Positions 33,645 through 41,877 of a DNA stretch of 64,000 nt are shown piece after piece. The position numbers and the translations under genes were made by a program. The notes beneath the pieces are model-generated. The model was not told the DNA's origin, searched no databases, and worked only from the letters and a program-made list of their open reading frames with translations. Within the stretch, counting starts at the first letter, position 1. The number at the start of each line of letters is the position of its first letter. This stretch comes from Azotimanducus sp963663145 (lineage in GTDB: Bacteria; Pseudomonadota; Gammaproteobacteria; Pseudomonadales; Azotimanducaceae): contig OY760134.1 in the NCBI GenBank assembly GCA_963663145.1, forward strand, positions 1,178,001 through 1,242,000, in the 5' to 3' direction.

Positions 33645-35276
33645 ATGCCTGTTCTTTCCTCCAAACTAAATATTCGTTCGGAAGTCTTTGAGCGCAACCG
33701 TGCGGACATGCTTGAGGCGCTTGAGGTGATTCAAGGTTTGCTGCGAGAAGTGGAGCAGGGCGGCGGTGGCGAAGCACTTCAACGGCTGCGTGCTCGTGGC
33801 AAATTGCCGATTCGTGAGCGCATCGGATACGTACTCGATCCGGATGCTCCGTTTCTTGAGATCAGCCCGCTTGCCGCTTGGTTTTCAGACTTCACCGTAG
33901 GCTCAGGATTCGTCGTCGGCATAGGCGTGATCGAGAACACCGAGTGCCTAATATTGGGCCATGATCCCTCGGTACGGGCCGGTGCCTTCAATCAATTCAA
34001 CGCCAAGAAGCTGATGCGCGGTCTGGAAATCGCCCGCGAGAACCGGATTCCATATATTCAGTTCGTGGAGTCGGCAGGCGCCGACCTTCGAGGTGACAGC
34101 GGCGATGACCCTGAGGCGGCCCTCAAGCGTGGCATAGATCATTTTGCGGAATCGGGGCGCCTCTTTTACGAGATCACCGAACTTTCCAAGATGCGCATTC
34201 CCACAGTATCGCTGGTGTTTGGGGCCTCGACTGCTGGCGGTGCCTATCAACCGGGCATGAGCGACTACAACATTTTCATCAAAAAGCGCTCCAAGGTCGC
34301 ACTCGGCGGACCCCCCTTGGTCAAGATGGCGACCGGAGAAGATGCCGACGAGGAGAGTTTGGCCGGTGCCGAAATGCACACGCAAGTATCCGGCCTTGGT
34401 GATTATCTCGCCGAGGATGAAATGGACGGGATTCGCATCTGCCGTGAAGTCGTTTCGCACCTCAATTGGCGCAAGTATGGAGAGCATGTTCGCCTGCCCA
34501 GTGATCCGCCGATTCTCGATCCAGAGGAACTATTAGGCATTGTTTCCAAAGACTTGCGTGCGCCTTTTGATATGCGAGAGGTGATTGGCCGTATCGTTGA
34601 CGGCTCCCGATTCGAAGAGTTCAAGCCGCTCTACGGCGCAACCCTCGTCTGTGGTTGGGCGAGCGTTCATGGGTATCGCATCGGGATATTGGGCAATAAC
34701 GGCGCGCTCTTTTCGGAAGCCGCAGAGAAAGCGGCGCAGTTCATCCAGCTCTGCAACCAGATCGATGTGCCGCTGGTGTTTTTGCACAATATCACCGGCT
34801 ATATCGTGGGAACGGACTTCGAACAGCGCGGCATCACCAAAGACGGCTCAAAGATGATCAATGCGGTTTCCAATTCGACGGTTCCACATATCAGCATCAT
34901 CATTGGCGCTTCCTATGGCGCCGGCAATTACGGCATGTCGGGACGTGCTTACGGCACTCGGTTCGTGTTTCTTTGGCCTACCGCCAAGATCGCGGTCATG
35001 GGACCCAAGCAAATGGCCGGTGTCATGACCATTGTCGGACGCGCGGCGGCGCTTCGCCGAGGTGTCGAATTCGATGAAGAAGCGGATGCGGCGCGCGCCT
35101 CGGTGGCGGAACACTGGGCGGAAGAACGTTCCAAGGCGCTCTACGCCACTTCCCGTGTTTCCGATGACGGCATCATCGACCCGAGGGAGACGCGCAATCA
35201 TGTGGGGTTTGCCTTGTCGGTCTGTTACAACAATCGGGTTGAGGGCGCCAAGGCCTACGGCACATGGCGGATGTAA
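33645..35276 (+). CDS. Acyl-CoA carboxylase, carboxyltransferase (beta) subunit
   Basis: 543 residues. MPVLSSKLNIRSEVFERNR is the N terminus usual for the methylcrotonyl/geranyl/propionyl-type family. ESAGADLRGD, FGASTAGGAYQPGMSDY and GGPPLVKMATGE form the acyl-CoA site; ITGYIVGTDFEQRGITKDGSKM and GASYGAGNYGMSGRAY the biotin site. The enzyme moves CO2 from carboxybiotin to an acyl-CoA. Substrate is not settled: the layout fits methylcrotonyl-CoA-type enzymes, while a methylmalonyl-CoA mutase 20 kb away would suit propionyl-CoA. The alpha subunit gene overlaps its 3' end by 13 bases. A fragment of a diverged copy lies at 29.0-29.2 kb. Confidence 0.9.
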   Translation: MPVLSSKLNIRSEVFERNRADMLEALEVIQGLLREVEQGGGGEALQRLRARGKLPIRERIGYVLDPDAPFLEISPLAAWFSDFTVGSGFVVGIGVIENTECLILGHDPSVRAGAFNQFNAKKLMRGLEIARENRIPYIQFVESAGADLRGDSGDDPEAALKRGIDHFAESGRLFYEITELSKMRIPTVSLVFGASTAGGAYQPGMSDYNIFIKKRSKVALGGPPLVKMATGEDADEESLAGAEMHTQVSGLGDYLAEDEMDGIRICREVVSHLNWRKYGEHVRLPSDPPILDPEELLGIVSKDLRAPFDMREVIGRIVDGSRFEEFKPLYGATLVCGWASVHGYRIGILGNNGALFSEAAEKAAQFIQLCNQIDVPLVFLHNITGYIVGTDFEQRGITKDGSKMINAVSNSTVPHISIIIGASYGAGNYGMSGRAYGTRFVFLWPTAKIAVMGPKQMAGVMTIVGRAAALRRGVEFDEEADAARASVAEHWAEERSKALYATSRVSDDGIIDPRETRNHVGFALSVCYNNRVEGAKAYGTWRM

Positions 35277-37240
35277 CCCCTATTCGCAAACTTCTCGTCG
35301 CCAATCGCGGCGAGATCGCATGCCGTATTCTGCGAACCGCGCGGCAGATGGGTATCTCCACCGTCGTGGTGTACGCCAAGGGAGATGCACATGAACCCTT
35401 CGTGCGGGATGCGGATCTTGCCATTGCCCTCGATGGCGCCACTGCCTTGGAGACTTATCTCGACCAGCAAGCCATTCTCGATGCGGCGGAAACGAGTGGC
35501 GCCGATGCCGTGCATCCGGGCTATGGCTTTCTCTCCGAGAACGCGGAGTTCGCGGCCAAGGTGGTTGAAGCGGGGCTCAGATGGATTGGCCCGGCCCCCG
35601 ACGCCATCGCCGCCATGGGTGACAAGATTGCCGCCAAGAAGCTCATGCGTGAGGCGGGGGTTCCGACGCTGGAGTCCATTGAGCTTGCGGACGAAAGCGA
35701 AGTTTCGGGCTTGGCGCGCGATCTGGGATTTCCGCTTTTGGTGAAGGCCGCTGCTGGTGGCGGTGGCAAGGGCATGCGGGTTGTGGAGCGAGAAGAGGAT
35801 CTACAGCAGGCCATTGAGGGTGCGCGCCGCGAAGCGGGTTCGGCATTTGGTGATGACCGCTTGTTTCTCGAACCCTGGGTGCATCCGGTCCGCCATATCG
35901 AGGTTCAGATACTCGGTGATATGCACGGCAATTTGCTGCATTTGTTTGAACGCGAATGTTCGATTCAGCGGCGTCACCAGAAGATCATTGAGGAATGTCC
36001 ATCGCCGGTGATCGACGAGGAGACACGCGAAGCACTGGGCGCGGCTGCCTTGGCCGCCGGTGGCAAGATGGGGTACTACTCGGCGGGTACTGTCGAATTC
36101 TTGTTCTCGCAAGGCAAATTCTGGTTTCTCGAGGTCAATACGCGATTGCAGGTGGAGCATCCGGTCACCGAAGCGGTCACAGGCATCGACCTGGTGTGTG
36201 AGCAGATACGGATTGCGGAGGGAGAACCGCTTTCGTTTGTGCAGGAAGACTTGGCCCTTCGAGGTGCGGCCATAGAAGCGCGGCTCTACGCGGAAGATCC
36301 GGCCAATGCGTTTCTTCCCGCGGCCGGGGAGGTCGTCCTCTGGGAGCCGCCTCAGATGGCGGGAATGCGATTCGACGCGGGGATTGCGACGGGCAGCCGG
36401 ATAGGCATCGAATTCGATCCAATGATCGCCAAGGTGATCGCGCATGCCGATACACGAAGGGAAGCAGCCGCCAAGCTCGCGAGGGCGCTGCGGCATACGC
36501 GCATTCATGGCTTGCTGAATAACCGCGACTTCCTCGTTTCGGTGCTTGGTACTGCGGAATTCTTGCGCGGCGACACCACCACGGACTTCCTGCGCCGCGT
36601 ATCACCTGCGGTGACTCGGGAAGTCACGCCAGCGGAGTTACACGCTGCGATGATCGCCTGCGCGGTGCAATCCGCGGATTTCAATCGAGCCTCGGCGCGC
36701 GTACTGAATGAACTGCCGGGCGGTTGGCGCAATTCCCCCATGCCGCCCATGCGCATGAAATTCATTTGGGATGGGTGCGAATACGGTTTGGAGTATCGCC
36801 AAGATCGCGTGGGGGAGTTCGCGTTTTCGATTCAGGATTCGGCCTACCAAGTTTCGCTACATAGCCTCGTTGAGGGAGAACTGGACCTCTCAATCAACGC
36901 TCGCCGCAGTCGATGGCACCTTGTGCGTCGGCAGGATCGCTGGTTCGTGCAGGGCGCGGAGGGTGGCTTGGAATTTCGAGAGATGCCACGTTTTCCATCC
37001 GTGACCGAACAGACCGTCACCGGTGCGGCGACCGCGCCGATGCCGGGCAAGGTGCTGGACATTCGGGTGGCAACCGGCGAGCGCGTCAAGGGCGGCGACC
37101 TGTTGCTCACCTTGGAAGCCATGAAGATGGAACATCAGATCACCGCGCCTGTTGACGGCTTGGTGAAGGAACTGCCTGTGGCGGTTGGTGAACAGGTCGC
37201 GAACGGTGCCGTACTGGTTGTGCTGGACCACGGCGAATGA
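35264..37240 (+). CDS. Acyl-CoA carboxylase alpha subunit (biotin carboxylase plus BCCP)
   Basis: 658 residues. Biotin carboxylase occupies about 1-450: KLLVANRGEIACRILRTA, HPGYGFLSENAEFA, the ATP-grasp loop KAAAGGGGKGMRVV, FLEVNTRLQVEHPVTE. A linker domain follows, and the C-terminal biotinyl domain has LEAMKMEHQI with the biotinylated Lys621. It carboxylates its own biotin with bicarbonate and ATP and hands it to the beta subunit encoded just upstream. The alpha subunit with a carried BCCP is the propionyl/methylcrotonyl-CoA carboxylase layout rather than acetyl-CoA carboxylase AccB/AccC. Confidence 0.93.
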   Translation: MADVTPIRKLLVANRGEIACRILRTARQMGISTVVVYAKGDAHEPFVRDADLAIALDGATALETYLDQQAILDAAETSGADAVHPGYGFLSENAEFAAKVVEAGLRWIGPAPDAIAAMGDKIAAKKLMREAGVPTLESIELADESEVSGLARDLGFPLLVKAAAGGGGKGMRVVEREEDLQQAIEGARREAGSAFGDDRLFLEPWVHPVRHIEVQILGDMHGNLLHLFERECSIQRRHQKIIEECPSPVIDEETREALGAAALAAGGKMGYYSAGTVEFLFSQGKFWFLEVNTRLQVEHPVTEAVTGIDLVCEQIRIAEGEPLSFVQEDLALRGAAIEARLYAEDPANAFLPAAGEVVLWEPPQMAGMRFDAGIATGSRIGIEFDPMIAKVIAHADTRREAAAKLARALRHTRIHGLLNNRDFLVSVLGTAEFLRGDTTTDFLRRVSPAVTREVTPAELHAAMIACAVQSADFNRASARVLNELPGGWRNSPMPPMRMKFIWDGCEYGLEYRQDRVGEFAFSIQDSAYQVSLHSLVEGELDLSINARRSRWHLVRRQDRWFVQGAEGGLEFREMPRFPSVTEQTVTGAATAPMPGKVLDIRVATGERVKGGDLLLTLEAMKMEHQITAPVDGLVKELPVAVGEQVANGAVLVVLDHGE

Positions 37241-37298
37241 ATCCTGGAAGCTTGACATTCAGGTATTTCAAGGCCAAGAGCAAGCAAGGATGGAACAG

Positions 37299-38402
37299 AT
37301 GATGTCGGGCAACTCCCATTTTTCCGAGCGCTATGAGGATGCGAGGGACATTTTTGTTCGCGGCGGTGTTCAGATTGGTGCACGCCTCGCATCGTTTCCG
37401 GTGGCGGGTGAACAGCAAGCTGGTTGCGCGCCAATCACGGACGTGGCGTGCATCGGAAACGCGGACGCGAAGTGCGCCTTGCTGGTTGTATCGGGCACCC
37501 ACGGTCCGGAAGGACTTACCGGCTCGGCCTGTCAACGGGCATTGATTGACGATCTTTCCACACATGGCCCTCCCGATGGCGTGGAAGTTGTGTTGGTTCA
37601 CGCGGTCAACGCTTGGGCAGTTGCGTGCGGGTTGCGCTGCACCGAAGAGGGCGTGGATCTGAATAGGAACTACGCCGATTTTCGCCACTGTCGTTCCGAG
37701 CTGCATGAGTCAAACCGCAAATATGATCAAGTGCATGAACATATGCATCGCTTGTCGCGGTCGCTGTCGGCAAGGGAGTTTCTTGATCAAGGCCCGGACC
37801 TGCTCACTCGGCAATGTGGAATCGATGCGGTCAACACCCTGTTTCAGGGTCAGTACAGACATGCGGATGGCGTCGGTTTCGGTGGTCTCGCGCCTACGGC
37901 AGCAAGAGAGCGCTTTGAGAAAATTGTTTCCGAGATATTGGCAAACAAGCACAATATCGCTGTCGTGGACCTGCACACCGGACTTGGTCCATACGGTGTG
38001 GGCCTGAAGTTGTCTGTCGCCGAGGCGGGTAGCGATACTGCCCTGCGGACGCGTGCATGGTACGGGGAAGATGTGATTCTGATGAATTCGCCAGATTCCG
38101 ACTTGCCCTATCGCGTGTTTGGCGATACCTCGGAGGGAGTGGCGAGAGTGTTAGCTGCCGCGCACATTACAGGCCTGACGCTTGAGTACGGAACCTATGA
38201 AGTCGAGCGCCTTGTGCGCTGTATTCTTGCTGAATTCTTGATTCGGCATAGGCCGGACGTGGTGAACGAAGAACTGTCGGCCGACCTCAAGCGGGAAATC
38301 AGCCACTTCTTCTATCCGACCGACCCGAATTGGCGCGAGCGAGTCATAGAACAAGCCAGAACCGTGTTTTCACAAGCGATGGTTGGGTTGGTCGAGGTTT
38401 AA
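37299..38402 (+). CDS. M14-family (DUF2817) metallopeptidase-like protein
   Basis: About 367 residues. LVVSGTHGPEGLTGSACQ contains the HxxE zinc pair of M14 carboxypeptidases, GVDLNRNYADF the conserved DLNRN block, VVDLHTGLGPYG the third zinc His, and GLTLEYGTYEVE the late catalytic Glu region. Substrate unknown. AAGGA at 37286-37290 favours a start at 37299 or 37302 over an ATG at 37290 or the longer frame from 37185 that overlaps the carboxylase. No signal peptide, so cytoplasmic. Confidence 0.85.
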   Translation: MMSGNSHFSERYEDARDIFVRGGVQIGARLASFPVAGEQQAGCAPITDVACIGNADAKCALLVVSGTHGPEGLTGSACQRALIDDLSTHGPPDGVEVVLVHAVNAWAVACGLRCTEEGVDLNRNYADFRHCRSELHESNRKYDQVHEHMHRLSRSLSAREFLDQGPDLLTRQCGIDAVNTLFQGQYRHADGVGFGGLAPTAARERFEKIVSEILANKHNIAVVDLHTGLGPYGVGLKLSVAEAGSDTALRTRAWYGEDVILMNSPDSDLPYRVFGDTSEGVARVLAAAHITGLTLEYGTYEVERLVRCILAEFLIRHRPDVVNEELSADLKREISHFFYPTDPNWRERVIEQARTVFSQAMVGLVEV

Positions 38403-38412
38403 GGACGGTGAG

Positions 38413-38850
38413 CTATTCCCTGCAAGGCTGAAGCTCAATGATTGGGATGTCTCTTCCGGCTCTGAGCCGGTAGCGCTCGTAGGTGGGAAATATCTTGACG
38501 AGCGCCTCCCAGGCTTCATCGCGACGCGCCCCTTCTAGTTCTATGACTCGTACCCGCCGCTTGGCGCCCTTGATCTCTATGCTCGCCTCGTCCTGTGCGC
38601 TTAGATTCCAATACCAATTCGGGTGTGTTTTGCTGCCGGCGTATGAGGCGGCAATGACGTAGGAGTCGCCAAGCATGGCGTGGGTGAGTGGCGTCACCCT
38701 TTCAAGGCCGGATTTTCTGCCGCGAGTGACAAGTAGCAGCATGGTGATGCGCCCTATGCCAGCGGCGAATCTCCCGTTCATCGCCCTGAACCAGCGGGCG
38801 TGAATGCGCGCAAAGGCGCGCAGTATGAATTTGATGATCGAATCCCGCAT
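38413..38850 (-). CDS. Deazaflavin (F420)-type nitroreductase family protein
   Basis: 145 residues. MLLLVTRGRKSGLERVTPLTHAMLGDSYVIAASYAGSKTHPNWYWNL, in blocks TRGRKSG-RVTPL and ASYAGSKTHPNWYWNL, is the signature of the Ddn/FDOR family of split-barrel proteins. Actinobacterial members use F420; relatives in proteobacteria may use FMN, FAD or heme. No F420 biosynthesis gene is visible here. Convergent with the M14 gene, ten bases apart. Confidence 0.85.
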   Translation of the reverse strand: MRDSIIKFILRAFARIHARWFRAMNGRFAAGIGRITMLLLVTRGRKSGLERVTPLTHAMLGDSYVIAASYAGSKTHPNWYWNLSAQDEASIEIKGAKRRVRVIELEGARRDEAWEALVKIFPTYERYRLRAGRDIPIIELQPCRE

Positions 38851-38904
38851 TTCGGCTCTATGCTGCCGCCAACAGGGAAGGATGAAATGAACCCGCTGCC
38901 CGAA

Positions 38905-39978
38905 TCAGAAGGCGAAGCGTTCTTCGGCCATGCCTCGATTCGTGTCGAGGTAAGCGTCCAATCGTGCCTTCGCATTTTCGCGGATGCTCATATAGAAGAG
39001 GCCATAGTCGTAAGCGTGATAGTTGCCTTCTCCGAAAAACTCGATCCACTCGCGGTCCGAACGTATTTCGGTGACCAATAGCCTCCCGTCGAGACATTGC
39101 GCATCGGCGACACCTGCTTCGATGACGGGCGGTGTATCGAAGTTCATGGAGCCTGGATTATCTCCAAAATCTGCGCGCGCACCGTCGGTACGCCAAGTCA
39201 ATGGGTTGACGCAGATGGTATCAAGGGCGTAGGTTGATTCAGCTTGTGGGGACAGCGTATTCCAGTTGACTTGGCAGCCCGTCTGCCTTGGTTGCTCGCA
39301 CACCGGCAGACCCGACCCCTCGGAGATCTCGAATCCCACGACGTAGGCCGCTACCAAGCGCTGTTCGAGTTCCGTGCCGAGAATCCGCTCACGAATGAGC
39401 CGGTCCGAGTGTAGGGCACCCTGGCTGTGTCCGGCGACGATGAAAGGACGTCCTTGGTTGAAGGTGGAAAGGAAATACTCGAAGGCCGAGCGCACATCTT
39501 CAAAGGCGAGGTCCAATGCCTGCGCTCCATTCCCCTGCTCATCGACAAAGCTATAGAGGGTGGCCTGGCGGTAGCGGGGCGCGTAGACGGCGCAACAGCC
39601 ATTGAAGCTGCTCGCTTGACCGGTCAGGATGCTGGTGTCGATGATCTCGGTCGAATCGGCGTCACCGGGCGGCTGGTTCCAGCCTTTGGAACTAAAGTAG
39701 GTCGTCGGATGTATGTAGAAGACATCTGCTTGCGCTTCGGCTTGCAGATCCCTGGTGCCGGGCGGTGCGAAGTCGGCGTTATCGAACTTGCTCGGAAGCG
39801 CGGCCCAGCTTTCTTCAAGACTGTAATCGGGTTCGGGAGGTGCCTGAGCTTCAGAAAATGGCGCGTCGGGTTGCAATTGCATGCGCATCGCGAAGAAGAA
39901 CAGGTTTTCTTGGAAAATATAGAGTGCGCCCGCGATCAAGGCGAGCAAAAGGATGAGTCCCAACGCCCATTTTTGCAT
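38905..39978 (-). CDS. DUF3089 family alpha/beta-hydrolase-like protein, membrane-anchored
   Basis: 357 residues. One N-terminal hydrophobic helix (about 4-24) anchors or exports the protein. DVFYIHPTTYF is the family start; the nucleophile elbow is VAGHSQGALH with Ser185; conserved Cys pairs (CC at 128-129, CEQPRQTGCQ) suggest disulfides in the periplasm. Probably a lipase or esterase; substrate unknown. It follows the flavin reductase gene by six bases, and CAGGAG lies inside the end of that gene. Confidence 0.85.
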   Translation of the reverse strand: MQKWALGLILLLALIAGALYIFQENLFFFAMRMQLQPDAPFSEAQAPPEPDYSLEESWAALPSKFDNADFAPPGTRDLQAEAQADVFYIHPTTYFSSKGWNQPPGDADSTEIIDTSILTGQASSFNGCCAVYAPRYRQATLYSFVDEQGNGAQALDLAFEDVRSAFEYFLSTFNQGRPFIVAGHSQGALHSDRLIRERILGTELEQRLVAAYVVGFEISEGSGLPVCEQPRQTGCQVNWNTLSPQAESTYALDTICVNPLTWRTDGARADFGDNPGSMNFDTPPVIEAGVADAQCLDGRLLVTEIRSDREWIEFFGEGNYHAYDYGLFYMSIRENAKARLDAYLDTNRGMAEERFAF

Positions 39979-39984
39979 GATGAG

Positions 39985-40491
39985 TCACTCCTGTTTAGGG
40001 TCCGCGATCTTTCGATAGGTGCCGAGGTAGAAGAGTAGGGGGTTGGCGTCTGGGTCTATGAGACCCAAATCCTCTACCTTTCCAATGGCGATTGTATGAT
40101 CTCCGGCATCCACCTCATGAAAGAGCGAACAATCGACATAGGCCATGCTGTCCTCAAGCACCGGCGAGCCGGTTGCTCTTGTTGACCAGGACAGGTTCTC
40201 GAATCGATCAATCTCGGTTTGTGCAAATCGATTGCTCAGGTGTTTCTGAGAGTCTTTCAGAAAGTTCACGCAAAAGGCGCCTGAACTCTGGATGCTTGGC
40301 CAACTATCGCTGTTCTTGGCTGGGCAGACAGCGATGAGTTCGGGATCAAGCGACAGCGCGACAAAGGACTGTGCGGTGAAACCCGAGGGTGTTCCCTTGT
40401 GGCAGCCGGTCACGATCGCGACTGCGGTGCAGAAGCGGCTCATGAGGTCTCTGTACTCTCGACTATTGGCTTGTCTTGGTGGCATAGGCAA
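39985..40491 (-). CDS. Flavin reductase-like FMN-binding protein
   Basis: 168 residues. YRDLMSRFCTAVAIVTG at the start, GFTAQSFVALSLDPELIAVCPAKNSDSWP (FMN phosphate and isoalloxazine region) and FCVNFLKDSQKHLSNRFA match the HpaC/NtaB-type flavin reductase domain. Such proteins supply reduced flavin to a two-component monooxygenase, but no monooxygenase is adjacent. It is divergent from the acyl-CoA dehydrogenase at 40.6 kb. Confidence 0.85.
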   Translation of the reverse strand: MPMPPRQANSREYRDLMSRFCTAVAIVTGCHKGTPSGFTAQSFVALSLDPELIAVCPAKNSDSWPSIQSSGAFCVNFLKDSQKHLSNRFAQTEIDRFENLSWSTRATGSPVLEDSMAYVDCSLFHEVDAGDHTIAIGKVEDLGLIDPDANPLLFYLGTYRKIADPKQE

Positions 40492-40620
40492 GATCGATTA
40501 CTACAGATTGGGCACTATACCGGCAGCGGTCAGGGAATATGGGCGTGCGCCCCAGTTCTCGTCAGGTTTCATTGCAAGAGGGCAGATATAATTCCACCAG
40601 ATTTGAGCGCTCGGAGCTTC

Positions 40621-41814
40621 ATGTCAAGTCTTGACTCGTTTCGCGCGGAGGCGCGCGCTTGGTTGGAAGAGAATTGTCCGCAAAGTATGCGCGGCGTGTC
40701 TGTGGGCCATGAGGCTATTTGGGGCGGCCGTAAGGCGGAGTTCTCGAGCAGCGACGCCAAACTGTGGCTGGAACGTATGGCGGAGCGCGGCTGGACAGCG
40801 CCAACTTGGCCACGCGAATATGCTGGCGGCGGCCTGACGCACGAGCAGGCAGTGGCGCTGGGCCAGGAACTTGCGCGCATTCAGGCGCGGCCGCCACTGG
40901 CAAGCTTCGGGATCAGTATGCTTGGTCCGGTATTGCTCGAGTACGGAAACGAAGCGCAGAAGGCTGAGCACCTGCCGAAAATCGTGCGTGGGGAAATCCG
41001 CTGGTGCCAGGGCTATTCGGAGCCGGGGGCGGGATCGGACCTTGCGGGACTACAGACGCGTGCCGAAGACAAGGACGACCACTATCTTGTCAATGGTTCG
41101 AAGGTATGGACTTCATATGCAAATTACGCTGATTGGATATTTTGCCTGGTGCGCACGGACTTCGATGCGCCAAAGCATCAAGGAATCAGTTTTCTGCTGT
41201 TCGACATGGAGTCGCCGGGCATCACCACCAAGCCGATTCGCTTGATTAGTGGTGCCTCTCCCTTTTGCGAGACCTTTTTCGATGATGTCAGAGTGCCGAA
41301 GGAGAATCTGGTCGGGAAGTTGGATCAAGGCTGGGAGATTGCCAAGCGCCTCTTGCAGCATGAGCGAAGGATGATCGCCTCCATGGGCGGCGTCAGCGCG
41401 GAGGGCGTCGGCGGCGACTCTATCGAGGATCGGGTCAAACAATTTGCGGGTGAGACGAATGGGCGCATCGCCGATGTGACGCTGCGCGACCGGGTGGCGC
41501 GGCACAAGATGAATGACCATGCCTTTTCCTTGACGCTGCGGCGGGCTCGAGAGGAATCCAAGGCTGGCGTCGGGAACGCCGCGCTCAGTTCTATGTTCAA
41601 GTACTACGGCAGTGAGCAGAACAAGCGCAAATATGAACTCTTGCTGGACGCAGGGGGAATGTCCGCTTTGGGTTGGGGTGGCCAGGGCTTTAGTCAGCGG
41701 GAACTGGCCACCACGCGGTCTTGGTTGCGTTCCAAGGCCAATTCTATTGAGGGAGGCACCAGCGAGGTGCAGCTCAATGTGATCGCAAAGCGTGTACTTG
41801 GGCTGCCTGATTAG
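40621..41814 (+). CDS. Acyl-CoA dehydrogenase
   Basis: 397 residues. FAD- and substrate-binding blocks are present: WCQGYSEPGAGSDLAGLQTRA, NGSKVWTSYANYADWIF and the C-terminal ANSIEGGTSEVQLNVIAKRVLGLP. It oxidises an acyl-CoA to the 2-enoyl-CoA and passes electrons to ETF. The class (short N-terminal, WxGYSEPxAGSD) is common for branched or ring substrates in Gammaproteobacteria and Actinobacteria; the substrate is not determined. The frame is open upstream to 40399 but ATG 40621 starts the conserved region. Confidence 0.92.
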   Translation: MSSLDSFRAEARAWLEENCPQSMRGVSVGHEAIWGGRKAEFSSSDAKLWLERMAERGWTAPTWPREYAGGGLTHEQAVALGQELARIQARPPLASFGISMLGPVLLEYGNEAQKAEHLPKIVRGEIRWCQGYSEPGAGSDLAGLQTRAEDKDDHYLVNGSKVWTSYANYADWIFCLVRTDFDAPKHQGISFLLFDMESPGITTKPIRLISGASPFCETFFDDVRVPKENLVGKLDQGWEIAKRLLQHERRMIASMGGVSAEGVGGDSIEDRVKQFAGETNGRIADVTLRDRVARHKMNDHAFSLTLRRAREESKAGVGNAALSSMFKYYGSEQNKRKYELLLDAGGMSALGWGGQGFSQRELATTRSWLRSKANSIEGGTSEVQLNVIAKRVLGLPD

Positions 41815-41877
41815 TCGTTTGGCGAGGGAAAGGCAAACTCGGAGCAGTTTGTTCCCTGTGAGCGCCGGGAAAAGCCC

